From Pieris napi (Eukaryota > Arthropoda > Insecta > Lepidoptera > Pieridae), in contig NC_062250.1 of assembly GCF_905475465.1 (NCBI RefSeq), forward strand, positions 8,950,501-9,014,500: a stretch of 64,000 nt of DNA, in the 5' to 3' direction. Positions 1 to 11,200 of this stretch are shown piece after piece. Every line of letters begins with the position of its first letter. Position 1 is the stretch's first letter. The notes under the pieces were generated by a model that had not been told where the DNA came from, did no database searches, and saw only the letters and a list, made by a program, of their open reading frames with translations. The position numbers and the translations under genes were made by a program.

Positions 1-446
1 ATTTCTACAAAATGCACTAAAAAAACATTAATTAAATTACAATTTTTATTTGTTTATTGCCTTTGCCTTTGCGTTTAATAGAATCTCAACCAAAGCTGTA
101 GATAATAATTAGTCTTTTAACAAATTACTTTAATTCATGAATCAGTGTGATAAGGTTTATTTACAAAAATTTAAAATACCTACCATTTTAACGTACTAGA
201 CGTATTCATTGAACTGAAAATCGTCATAAATTACCTTGGGAATATAAAAATCCCCGAAAAGCAGGAGGACATTCAAACGTTAAGTTAGTTCCTCCCCTCA
301 ACATCGCCAAAAGAGGGCCAAGACGCGCTCTCTGACACGCGCGGTAATCTAATCTACGACGTAACTTCATAAATCATACCTCATATTAACACGAAAAGTG
401 ACGTTCGTCATATATTTTTTCGTTAATACTTAATGCATGCAATAAA

Positions 447-885
447 AAAAGTGCGTGCGGACAAAGTACACATGTCAGAAGCGAAACTTCTTTGTAAGTT
501 AATAATTATGACTAAGGTAAAACCCCAATAGATGATCGTGTACAAGTATATGATCACTTCATGTATTTGTGAATCTATATTCACACTGTATACGTGCTAA
601 TAATAATATAAATAAATAAAAAATCTGCGTTTACTGCACAAGACGTTATGCGACAGAAGTGCCATCTAAAGTTCTAATATGTAACTACTAAACGAATACA
701 TCAATCAATAGCGTGTATTGCGCCCTTTCTCACTCTCTCTCAATCGGTCTCAATCGCTCTCTCCCTTTTCTTCGAAAAAAACGCTGCACATTTTCGTGAC
801 GCTAATATTATTATTACTGCGTTTCATCCGTATAACTTTTACCCTCATTCGCCTAAAAAAGTTTCACTCCAAAAATCGAATATTC
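447..885. mobile_element. GAAGTGAAACTTC-family repeat, copy A
   Basis: GTACACATGTCAGAAGCGAA begins it; AAAAAAGTTTCACTCCAAAA ends it. Inside is a TCTCTCTCAATCGGTCTCAA tract. Colinear with 29008-29470. The ends form imperfect inverted repeats around GAAGTGAAACTTC. No transposase, so a MITE-like (miniature TIR) element. Confidence 0.5.
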
Positions 886-1215
886 CTAAATAAAAGTAAA
901 TACTACAAAAATCACTTTATTGGGTAATATTTGTAAATTGTAAATGAAATGGGGATTGACAAGTTTTAAACGATTTGATGGCGAACGAATTTATGTGTTA
1001 GCGTCCTATTTCTTGAATTTGACGTCTACATTAGCACACAATACACTGTATTGTTTAGGGACTCGCAAAAACCATAAAAAATTACAGTTTATACAGGATT
1101 TTATTGCAACCTATCCCTTTTCCCTGTCATCTCTCTGCGTCTCACTTACTACGCCCTAGATGGCGCTAGCATATCACATAATGATTATATGAGATTATGT
1201 AGAAGTTGTAGTGAC

Positions 1216-1530
1216 AACATTATTATTATTATTATTATTAAAGCTTTATTAATCCATACAACAATTGGTTAGTTCACATTCCTTAATATTAGTATTAGTT
1301 AAGTTAGTATGAGTTTTAAACAAAATTTAAGTTAGATTTATTTTTTATTTTTTAGTGGTCTAGTTTTGTATGGCCCCTTTTAGGGTTTGACCCTCCTCCA
1401 TATTTTTCCATTTCTATTTGTCTTGAGCAACATTAATCCAGTTTTTCCCCGCTAGTTCTATAATGTCATCTGTCCATCTTTTCCTTTGTCGTCCTATACA
1501 TCTCTTTCCAGTACGTCCAGTCCTAGTGAC
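1216..1530 (-). mobile_element. LINE 3' fragment (C-terminal reverse-transcriptase ORF remnant)
   Basis: The reverse strand reads KRWTDDIIELAGKNWINVAQ, then a stop and KWKNMEEGQTLKGAI. This is the common insect LINE C-terminal pattern KRWTDDI...GKNWxxxAQDRxxWKxxEEA. An (ATT)n microsatellite at 1219-1243 forms its 3' tail. Dead by at least one stop codon. Confidence 0.7.
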
Positions 1531-1584
1531 AACATTATTGATTTACACATATTTAAAATAAAATATATCTCTATATATATAAAA

Positions 1585-1933
1585 TTCTCGTGTTGCAATG
1601 CAGTGCAATGTTCGTTCCCATACTCCTCGGAAACGGCTCGACCGATTCTTAAGATTTTTTTATGCATATTTAGTAAGTCTGAGAATCAGCTACTATCTAT
1701 CATTCGTACCCTTAAGTGTCCACCCCAAATATTTATATTTTATTTTTTAGAATCTTTTTTTGGTTGTTATTTTTTTATGATACTGCATACAAAAATACAT
1801 ACATCACTTAATTTTCACCCCTCTACGAACAACTCCTATTTTTTTATTATAGTAGATAGTTATTTTATTGAACTAAAAAAATGTTTCCTAGAAACAATAT
1901 ACATGGCAAAACAACGTTTGCCGGGGCAGGTAG
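1585..1933 (+). mobile_element. Helitron-like non-autonomous element
   Basis: Starts TCTCGTGTTGCAATG after an AT-rich microsatellite and ends near CGTTTGCCGGGGCAGGTAG before T. It shares ends and the CTCCTCGGAAACGGCTCGACC core with the copies at 21467, 46121 and 59247. The TC start and CTAG-like end inserted before T suggest Helitron ends. Confidence 0.55.
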
Positions 1934-2329
1934 TTTTGTTATATAATTTTAAATATGTTTTAGTATTAATATATATCAGTACACTACAAAACAAATTAAA
2001 AAATAATTTACACTGTAGGCGAGTACCATACGACGTGACCATGTGGAGAGCTTTTGGTGAGACTTTTTTACCACTCACCCTAATGAAGGCCTTTGTACGC
2101 CGAAGAGCATCTCATAAAAACGGAAATTGTATGTAATTTGCTGATGCGCTCGGTATTAAATAACAACGTTTAACTTAATTTTCTTTTTATAATACCGTCT
2201 ACTTTAATTTTAAAGCCGCAAGCTATTACAATAAAAGGTTTTTAAATGTTTTTAATTATTCATAAATGTTTGTAACACAGTACTCATAATATTCATTAAA
2301 AATACACAACACATATACGTAGATGATAT

Positions 2330-2498
2330 CATCTCTATATACATTATAATTTTTTATGCATATTCATCTTTCAAACCTAAGTGATAAGGGTGTCCACTTG
2401 TTTTTATTTTTTTAAGATTATAGTTATTTTTATTTAACTAAAAAAATATTTCTTAGAAATAATATACATGGCAATACAAACGTTTGCCGGCCAGCTAG
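2330..2498 (+). mobile_element. Helitron-like 3' fragment
   Basis: Ends AACGTTTGCCGGCCAGCTAG then T, the same terminus as the neighbouring copy. The left boundary is unclear. Confidence 0.45.
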
Positions 2499-3297
2499 TT
2501 CTTATAAAAAAAAATCCGTGGCATTGAGTCCTAGCTTACAGCATTTTCAAAAGACTCATTTATTTTTCGCTACGAAATCCTATATGATTCTAGAGATCTT
2601 AGAATGTGATCCTTATAAGATAACGTTATCAAACCAACTATACCGGACTAGCGTCCAATAAACATTTGAACAGTTTGCCAACTACCCGTGCGAAGTTCGG
2701 AGAAGCTTGGCCACAGATATAAGATGTAATTGTCAGCTGACGACTGTAAAGTTAGCGAGTTGCTTTATCGGCTATCGACTTTCTCAAACTACGTTCAAAT
2801 CTTGGTTCTAACTTTTATACAACGATCGTAACTTTAGTGGGGAAAATCCGCACGATATAAATAATGCTAACTGGGCGATTTCGAGGACTCAAATTGTCAC
2901 GCAATGTAATCGCTCGATTTCGCCAAACACAATATTTTCATTAGTCGCTCGGAGGGGCTTGGAAAAAATGAGATTACTTTTTGAAGTGCTGCGCGATGAT
3001 GCTTAGCGCTAACTCGATTTGTGCGCAATCCCGTCTCCTCCCGCCTTGCACAGACACATATTTCACCCTCGGATTAACTTGCTTATCTGAAGGCAGGGAC
3101 CAGCCAAGCTTTAAGAAACTGGATGTCGCGTCTTTAAGTAAAATACACACACGTATGTTGCGACATTGTATAAAGGTTATATGTAATTTTAAATCCTTTT
3201 AAGCTCTACAAAGCGATCCATACATAACCAACGCTCGGAAAACAGATACATTGGTACATAAGAATAAAAATACAAGATTTAATGACCACTCATTGGT

Positions 3298-3541
3298 CTA
3301 GTGGTTAGTACCCCTGACTGCGAATCCATGGGTCCCGGGTTCGATCCCCGGCTGAGACGAACATCGATGTGATGAGCATTTGGTGTTGTGCTTAGGTCTT
3401 GGGTGTTTAAATATGTATTAATATGTCTATCTAACTATAATATGTATGTATGTCCGTTGCCTAGTACCAATAACACAAGCTTCACCAGCTTAGCATGGGA
3501 CTAGGTCAATTGGTGTGAATTGTCTTTAAAAAAAAAAAAAA
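3298..3541 (+). mobile_element. tRNA-derived SINE, full head
   Basis: The head has a pol III A box (TGGTCTAGTGGTTAGTA) and a B box in CCGGGTTCGATCCCCGG. A body follows (ATCGATGTGATGAGCATTTGG ... TTAGCATGGGACTAGGTCAA) and then an A-rich tail at about 3525-3541. The anticodon arm is degenerate and there is no matching acceptor stem, so it is a SINE and not a tRNA gene. A second copy is at 37727-37918 on the other strand. Confidence 0.8.
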
Positions 3542-4556
3542 ACAAGCACTTAAAGGCAAACACGAAGAGAAAAAAAAAATACATGGAAAAAATAAACTAA
3601 AGAGAATTGATTTCTTAGTGTGTGGGAAGTAACTATGGATATCCAGACCTAGCTAGTTTATCGGAATGTTCAATCTGGGTAACCTTAGCTTTGGCTAAAG
3701 CACGTTTTTCTGAAAGAACGTTCAAATGGGATGATGGGATGATCTAAAGTGTACAAGAAATTTACATTTAGTTAAAAGTTTTGATTCTTAAAAATCTTAA
3801 ACGCAAACGATATAACAATTAATTCTCCAATGACAACATCTTAAAGCCTGGTTTCGTATGATGACATCTCTTTTTTCGAGATGGCACTGGAGAAGAGTAG
3901 ATGCTATATTGTATGCAGTGTTAATTAACTTTGGTTTCGATTGCATAGGAATAACTTAGATTTCATTTTAAAGTTGTTTATATAGAAATAATACTTACGT
4001 GACATTAATTAATAATTCACCTTCTTCAACACGCATAATAGACACGACCTGGTGCGTGCAGTTTTGCATGAGATACTTGATAACTTTCCTAATATTTCAC
4101 GCTCTTGTTGCATCAGTAATATTAGTTTAATGTGATATTTTACATTATACGTATACTATTGATGTCTTCCAGTTCAGCTGAGTACGCACAAAGAATCTTC
4201 GATATTTAATTAAAGAAGCGCTTTCGGCGATGTTTCTCCCTCAGCCCTCCCCTTGCCCAGCGGCCTAATGTCCCCTCCGACACCAGATTAAATTTTATTA
4301 CAATTGAAACATATCCATTGGAAACTGAACAGCTGCCTTTGATACTTTATCTTACTTGATATTTAAATATTAAAGAAACAGAAACATAACAAGAACAGAA
4401 AATTAAGAATTAAGAAACACTTTTGTAGCCTGTAGCGCTTAGCAAAGACAGCATCTACAATCCGCAAATGATCGACCAATTTATGATTTTTTTATTTGAC
4501 TTAATAATTCAGTAGAGATACAAACTCTTGGCTTTAGATTTCTAAATGTTTCGTCA

Positions 4557-4772
4557 TAATTTGTTTTTACTAATAGGCAAGTAGGTTCACCTGCTATGCC
4601 CGACATAACCCGTCCTTTTGTTTCTAAGGCATGCCGGTTTCCTCGCGATGTTTTCCTTCGCCATACGAGGGATTAAATGCGCACATAGAACGTCCATTGG
4701 TGCACAGCCGGGGTTCGAACTTGAACGACGATGAAACTACTCAGCGTCGTAAGCCCAACACGCTTTCCATAG
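4557..4772 (-). mobile_element. tRNA-derived SINE, second family
   Basis: On the + strand it reads GCATGCCGGTTTCCTCGCGATG ... TTGGTGCACAGCCGGGGTTC, ending near AAGCCCAACACGC. The reverse complement carries the B box GGTTCGA-type core. It shares its body with the copies at 7850, 35364, 36165 and 51297. This copy is diverged around the A box. Confidence 0.65.
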
Positions 4773-5227
4773 ATTAGATACCGATCCCAATAATAAGTTT
4801 TAGTACGGCGCGATTCCAAGTTACTATTGAGAGAACTACATAGAAATTACAAAACCGTCGGAATCAGTATCGCTCTAACTGTTGGCTACAGAGTAAGGGC
4901 CAAGTTTTTTTTTTTTTTACATTAAATGAGCTATTGTTCTACGTTGACCTACGTTGCTTTTATCTCACGTAACTCAGTTTCCTAGTATATTACATCGAGT
5001 GGGGCGTGCCCAGTGAGGGCCGTATACCGTGTGTTCCAAGAGCACTCTGCGCGGTGACAAGTGCACTACATGACACTACAGTACATTGCACTACACAACA
5101 CTTACGTGAACGCTATATAATTTACGTATTTTAAACTATGTGTATAGCAGTACTGGGTCATCACCACTTGAACAGTATTCACCTGAACGATCTAGTAATG
5201 TTTTAAACTTAATTTCGTACTTTTCAG

Positions 5228-8226
5228 GGCCGCCAGGACCACCTGGAAAGAGAGGGAAGAAAGGAAAGAAGGGTGATACTGGGGAACCTGGACCAGCAGT
5301 ATGTATTCCAGCAGTATATATACTCTTATTATGTTTTATTTACGTTCTATTATTTTATATTTATTATATTTTCAGGGGTTGATGGGAGCACCGGGCAAAA
5401 ATGGATTTCCGGTATTATTATTTTGTTTTATTTTATTACTTTTCTTTAGTTTTGATCTTTTAAACTTAGCCAAGGGTTCTTAATGCACACCTGTCTGAAA
5501 TCACTTCAACTTAGATTAATCTTTGATTCTGTCTTCTCTACTTTATCAAACCTGTGACAACTCATCGTTCTATTTGACCGAATGAGTCTGGTAAAATGGA
5601 ACTATTAATATGTTATCTGTGCAATGGCAGATACTCAATTGTAGGCAGCTCCTCTACAGTAGTCTATGGTAGAGGGAGTTACGAGTAGTCAGTAAATCGG
5701 TGTTCGGTTTCAGGGGAGCAAGGGCGAGAAAGGCGAACGCGGCTTCATGGTAAGCCCACCCCCCTTTCCCCTCAAACTCGCCCCATCCAGCCTGCTCATA
5801 CATTCGTAACTATTCCCCAAAATAACAGACTATGCTAGTATTCTGTACCTCTAAGCGAATAGCGATTTTGTACCCGATTCGTATTTCATCAGTTGGGGTC
5901 ACAATCGCTATTGGGAGTGAAGAGAAAACCGGCGTTTTTAAATTATGTAATCGTCGTTATTTTGCGAATAGCCGAGAATGTACCCCGTAGCTCGTTTTAC
6001 TAAAATACTAATGTGTATTAATTTGGGTGATTTCGCTAGTTTGTAGAATTCCTCCAAATCCTTTGAACTATCCATTCCACATTGTCTATTGATGTAGAAG
6101 TAGTAACAGTTTCATTTGTACATACTAATCTTGATTGTTTGGTGACCCTGTAGTGCAAAGCATGTCATCATAATCTGTGTGACCGTTCGATATTTGGGTG
6201 AATCACCGATTCAAACGTTAGCTGGTCTTTTTACTCAATGATTATAGGCTAATGTATCCGGCCTTATGAAAGCTGGTTAAAGTTAAAAAAGAAAATCTTA
6301 TAATAAAAGTTGATTTGAGTTAAGTTCTTTAAACAAAAATTACCCACGTACGATATTTTTGTTTTATTACAAAATTATATCTGTGATATCTTGAATAACT
6401 CGACTTAGTCTAAGAACAAGTTACAGACAGTTTTAGGAAATATTTAATAATATGATCCCTTTGGATGTATCTATTTAAATAAACAGAAACATATTTAGCT
6501 GTTTAATGAAATTTTTGGCTTCATAGCAGCGAAATCGACTTCTTCTCCCTACTTTCTATACACGTGTTAGAACACGTGGGTGTACGAAAGTGGGTAAAAT
6601 GCGACCTGATAAAAAACATATTTTTTGTCATTACTCTTTCTAGCTGTCATATTTTATCCGAAAATCAAAGTTAGTTTTTAATCTTAAATTGTTCCTATCG
6701 AATATGCTACCCAAATAACTACTAAAATGTGCCAATTATGTCGTTGGAGTATTTTGTAAGCGCATATGAATCTTAGATACTTTATGTTTTGTTGACGTTT
6801 TGATTTATTTGAAGGATACACACAATCATTGGTGTAGTTGTCATTTGGTGCACTAACTATTACTAATTTTTACTTACTAACAGTTAAACGTGTTTAATCA
6901 AGTCAATAATTATTTATGTTATTTCCAGGGTCCAATAGGGTTAGATGGGCCAAAGGGAGATCCGGTGAGTGCATAGAATATCTAATAAACTATTTATCAA
7001 TAGTACAATCTATCTTCTACTAACAGACTCGGCCAAGCGTTGCTGTGGCTAAGATTTTGTTATTTTACATAGTAGTAAACTATTTAAGGGAAACGGCGGC
7101 AGAACACCAGTCCACCATGCTTTTTTGGTGGTTATGCCATTAAATTGTAGCTTATGTAAAATGTTGGTACTTTCAACACAGCGCCATCTGTTAGAATTGT
7201 GACTGTCAAATAATAAACAAATAATTTGCAATAAAATAATGTGGGTATAAATGTTAGCTATGCTATCTTTTAAGTTAGATCAAACTGCAGACGGTGTGCA
7301 AATTTGATTGAAATCGGTTGAGAAGTTTAGGAGTCTATAGCGGACAAACAACGTGACGCGTAATTTATATATATTAAGTATATATATACGCTGTCCCATA
7401 TCCACTAGTAGTATTATTACAAATATAATCATCAAAGTTTACCTACTTAAAGTATTGTGTATCTAAACAGACAAAATGTAGCCATTTATGCTATTACATA
7501 ATATTACAAAAAAAGCTTTGCATATACACAGGATAATAAAGATAACTAACAGTGTTTGGTAGTTGGTAAATGCATAGGTAATAATATTGGTTAATGCAAT
7601 ACGTCATTATGAGGATGTGGTTCTTGAAGAGTTTGAAAGTGGCTTGATTTAATTTCGTACTTTAATGGATTTAACTTTCTGTATTCGCAAATTAAACTCG
7701 TATGTCACCAGTATGTCTTAGACCTTAAAATATATGTGTCACACATAGAATGCTGGTTACTTTTCGATTTTTTTTTAACATGAACCTATGTGGTCAAGCA
7801 CCATGTAAGTTACAGCATCACTGTTGTATTAAAAATAAATCAGTGGTGCTACAACCTCTTTAGGTCTTGGCCTCAGATTTCTGAATCTGTTTCATGATCA
7901 TTTTTAAATCTAATAGGCTAGTAGGTGATCAGCCACCAGTGCCTGACACACGCCGTCGACTTTTTGGGTCTAATGTCGGTTTCCTCGCGATGTTTTTCGC
8001 ACCGTTCGAGCAAATGTTAAAGGCACACATAGAAAGACAGGCCATTGGTGCACAGCCGGGGATCGAACCTACGACCTCGGGTATAAGAGTCGCTGAAGCC
8101 ACTAGGCCAACACTGCTCACTGAGGTATTAATTATTAATTTTATCGTATACCAGGGTCGACCCGGAGACAAAGGGCATAAAGGCGAACATGGCAGTCCAG
8201 GTTTTGATGTCTTTTCAGCGGTCAAG
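5228..8226 (+). CDS. Collagen exons, first collagenous block in window
   Basis: Five exons (5228-5298, 5376-5411, 5714-5749, 6929-6964, 8155-8226) encode Gly-X-Y repeats. The first contains the strongly basic run GKRGKKGKKGD, a candidate heparin-binding cluster. Three successive exons are exactly 36 nt. The last one loses the repeat and ends FDVFSAVK, leading into a non-collagenous interruption. All internal boundaries are phase 0, so these exons could be skipped without a frameshift. Exon 8155 begins only about 33 nt after a SINE copy, which leaves very little native sequence for its acceptor region. Confidence 0.85.
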
Positions 8227-11200
8227 GTAAGACATTACTTAATGAAAATATGTCTTAATAAGACGGCTCAAAAGTAATTTTTATTATTAACAAAGTTTCA
8301 GAAATAAACAGTTGGTAAAGTTTTTAGTATAAGCCCCGCACGTTGACATTGCGATGGAACCTTTTTACAATACTGTTATTGTAAAAAGGTAGTAGTCTAC
8401 GTGACGTCATCCACCGCAGAAAAGTACTGGCAACAAAAAAGTTAATAATAATAATATTAATTTATTTGCCTGTATGTTTCACGAGCGCGGCTGTTAATTA
8501 CTTTCTTGCTCATTTTAATAGGATTAGTATGATAACAAAACTAAACAACAAAAATAAAACAGGATAACGAAAATAAAAAGCAATAAAAAACACGTGGTAG
8601 ATAATATACTCAATACGCGTAAGCGCTGGCTACCTTGCGCACGGTACTGAGACTAACAGTTCGACTACGTCACTAAGATGGCCGCCAGTCGCAATATCAA
8701 CGTGCGGGACTTATAGTTAGTAAGTTAAACAAAAGATTTGTCTTAACTGATTATAGCATTAGTAGGATTGTTCTTATATAATAAGGAATCATCACTGATG
8801 AAAATTATGGATTAATTTATATTAATAATACTAGCGGATGGACGTCTGTCGGACGTCCTGTACACCTGTTTATATACAAAAAATATCGAATAATGTAAAT
8901 TATTCTCGACTCACACACAAAAAAACTCATCAAAATCTGTCCAGCCATTTAGGAGTTTTATTACGTACATATGCACAGAAGATAACCAGGCACCAGCTGT
9001 TTATATGCTGTATAGATAAATAACCTAGTTACCAACTACAGCACCATCTGCCGGCCTGATTTGTGTATCTAAACCATACAAGACGCCACGAAAACGCATA
9101 CCAAAATTTCATTCAAATCGGATCAGCCATTTAAGAGGAGATCTAGACACGTACAATATAATTATATATTTAAAGATTATATGTGTAGCAAAACAGTTTT
9201 AATTGGCAATTGCAAATAAAAGTATATTGTAAGTCAGCAATAAAGCAACGCGTGTAAAGTTAGGTTTTATTAGAAGCTATATCCCAATATTAAAAATAAA
9301 TTAAATAGCTATTTACTATAGTCAGTTACTAATAACGGGCGGTTACAGGGCGTGAAACGCTCCGTGGACAACTATAAGATGAGCCCGTACACCACCGCAG
9401 AGATTATCGCTGTCAAGGTACAGCCTCCGAACAATCAGTGCTTTACGAATTATTTTGCGCTTATTTTGTAGGTTAAAACGGGTTAAATTTATTTGGCAAA
9501 TCATTTATACAGCTCATAGCTTTCTTCTGTCATGTTATGACGTTAAGGGAGCAATGATTTTAGTTTGTTGTCAAGTCACACACTAGTTTTACGAAACTCA
9601 ACTTTTCATACGTAAAGTATTAAGTTTGAGTTTCCTATCTAGTGTGACGGCTGTGCATGTATGTGTGTATGTAGTTAGTGGTGTGCGTAGGGTCTGCAGG
9701 CGGCCGGACACAACATCTCAGCGCAGTCCATCATCCAACTTAAGGTGAGATTTGCACTAAATAGACTCTACTGCAATCTGTGCAAACTACTAACAATAAC
9801 GTCTTCTTCGCAAAATATTTGTTCTCTTTATTAACTCAATAACACAAATTAACTTTTAAATACTAACACTTAACAAGAAAATATCGAAATCTCCCAGATT
9901 ACACTTGACGCTCTGTTGATTAACGCCCGAACCCAATAACCTATCTCAATCCATAATCCACATCTAGTAATAGTAATCTTAATCCATATGTTGTAACAAG
10001 TGTACCAATAACCAATCGACGGATTGTAATAGCCATCTGTCGATACAAGCTATCCATGGGAGGTCGTATCGGTGTCTGTGGATAGACCTTTGTATGAATG
10101 TAATGACAGACGAAAGCTCAAAATTTTAACTTAATTATTTAAAAAACTGTTTGTCATGTTTTAAACATACACATGTATATTTTAATGTTATTTGTACGGT
10201 TTTATTTACTTTATTTGGTTTGTATCAAATATGAGTGAAAACTCGGTAAAATGGAACGACAAAGAGCATTTTATCCGTCGCCAAACACGGATTGTCTTCT
10301 TAGGGTTTGGTTATTGGGATGCAGATAGGAGATCGATCGACAGTCACGGTCTGATCTCAGATTGTTACCAATCTGAGATTATGGATTAATTATAGGGTTC
10401 GGGCGATACTCAACACAAAGTCACAAAGTTTTAGTTACTTTGTGAGTTTTAAAAAGTTTGACAAGCTGACAGGGCAATTGTATCTACTGCGCAGTTAGTA
10501 TTTCCTGTCTCATAGAGTCATAGCCATTTATTAGCTTGTAAATATATTAATCAAATCTTGTAGTAAGACAAACTTTAGGATAACTATGAAAATTACTTAC
10601 ATATCAATGAATCAATAAAACGAAATATATTTCAATTACGTTAATCAAACAATTATTGAACTTAATTAAATATGATAATTTAATCGGTCCGAGATAGGTG
10701 CACGATTAATAATCTATATTTTAGACTTATTAGATACTAATTTGAGAATATGACCAGTCCGATATGAGGTATCCGATCAAAGATGTCGATGTCCGTTGTC
10801 CGTTTCCTTTTATAATGCTGTTGTGTCAGAGGGGTGCAGGTAGTGCAATGGACATGTAACATATGTGTAACTAGTATGTATGAAAAATATGTATACCTTA
10901 TAAATAAAATCGAATAAAAAACACAAATTTAATAGAGATATACACCCTGGCACGGACCGAGGTACCTTAATACGAAAGAGACTTCATTGTAGACTATATC
11001 TTGTACATTGATTTGCTTACTATGTTCCATGGGATGCCGAACCACCTGGTGCCAGACTGCAAGACTGTTAAATTATTATTACTTATTTGAAGTTGCTGAA
11101 GTATCCGTTCGCATAGATTCTCCGCGTACATTCTAGGAATCCGATTCGATTTCTTACTAAATAAATTCTAATTAGGGCTATCGTAATTATCATAAACAAT

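Larger units (their letters stand above)
1934..5227. other. Collagen intron, upstream part
   Basis: Besides the elements listed separately, 2499-3297 and 3542-4556 show no exon with splice sites and Gly-X-Y frame and no recognised repeat. The region is presumed intronic because the exon at 5228 starts inside a codon. Confidence 0.45.

Noticed and set aside
3298..3370. tRNA gene
   Set aside because: A and B boxes are present, but there is no consistent acceptor stem, and the sequence continues into a body repeated at 37727. It is a SINE head.
7894..8277. 127-codon open frame as a gene
   Set aside because: It is a SINE reverse strand running into collagen exon 8155-8226; only the exon part is coding.
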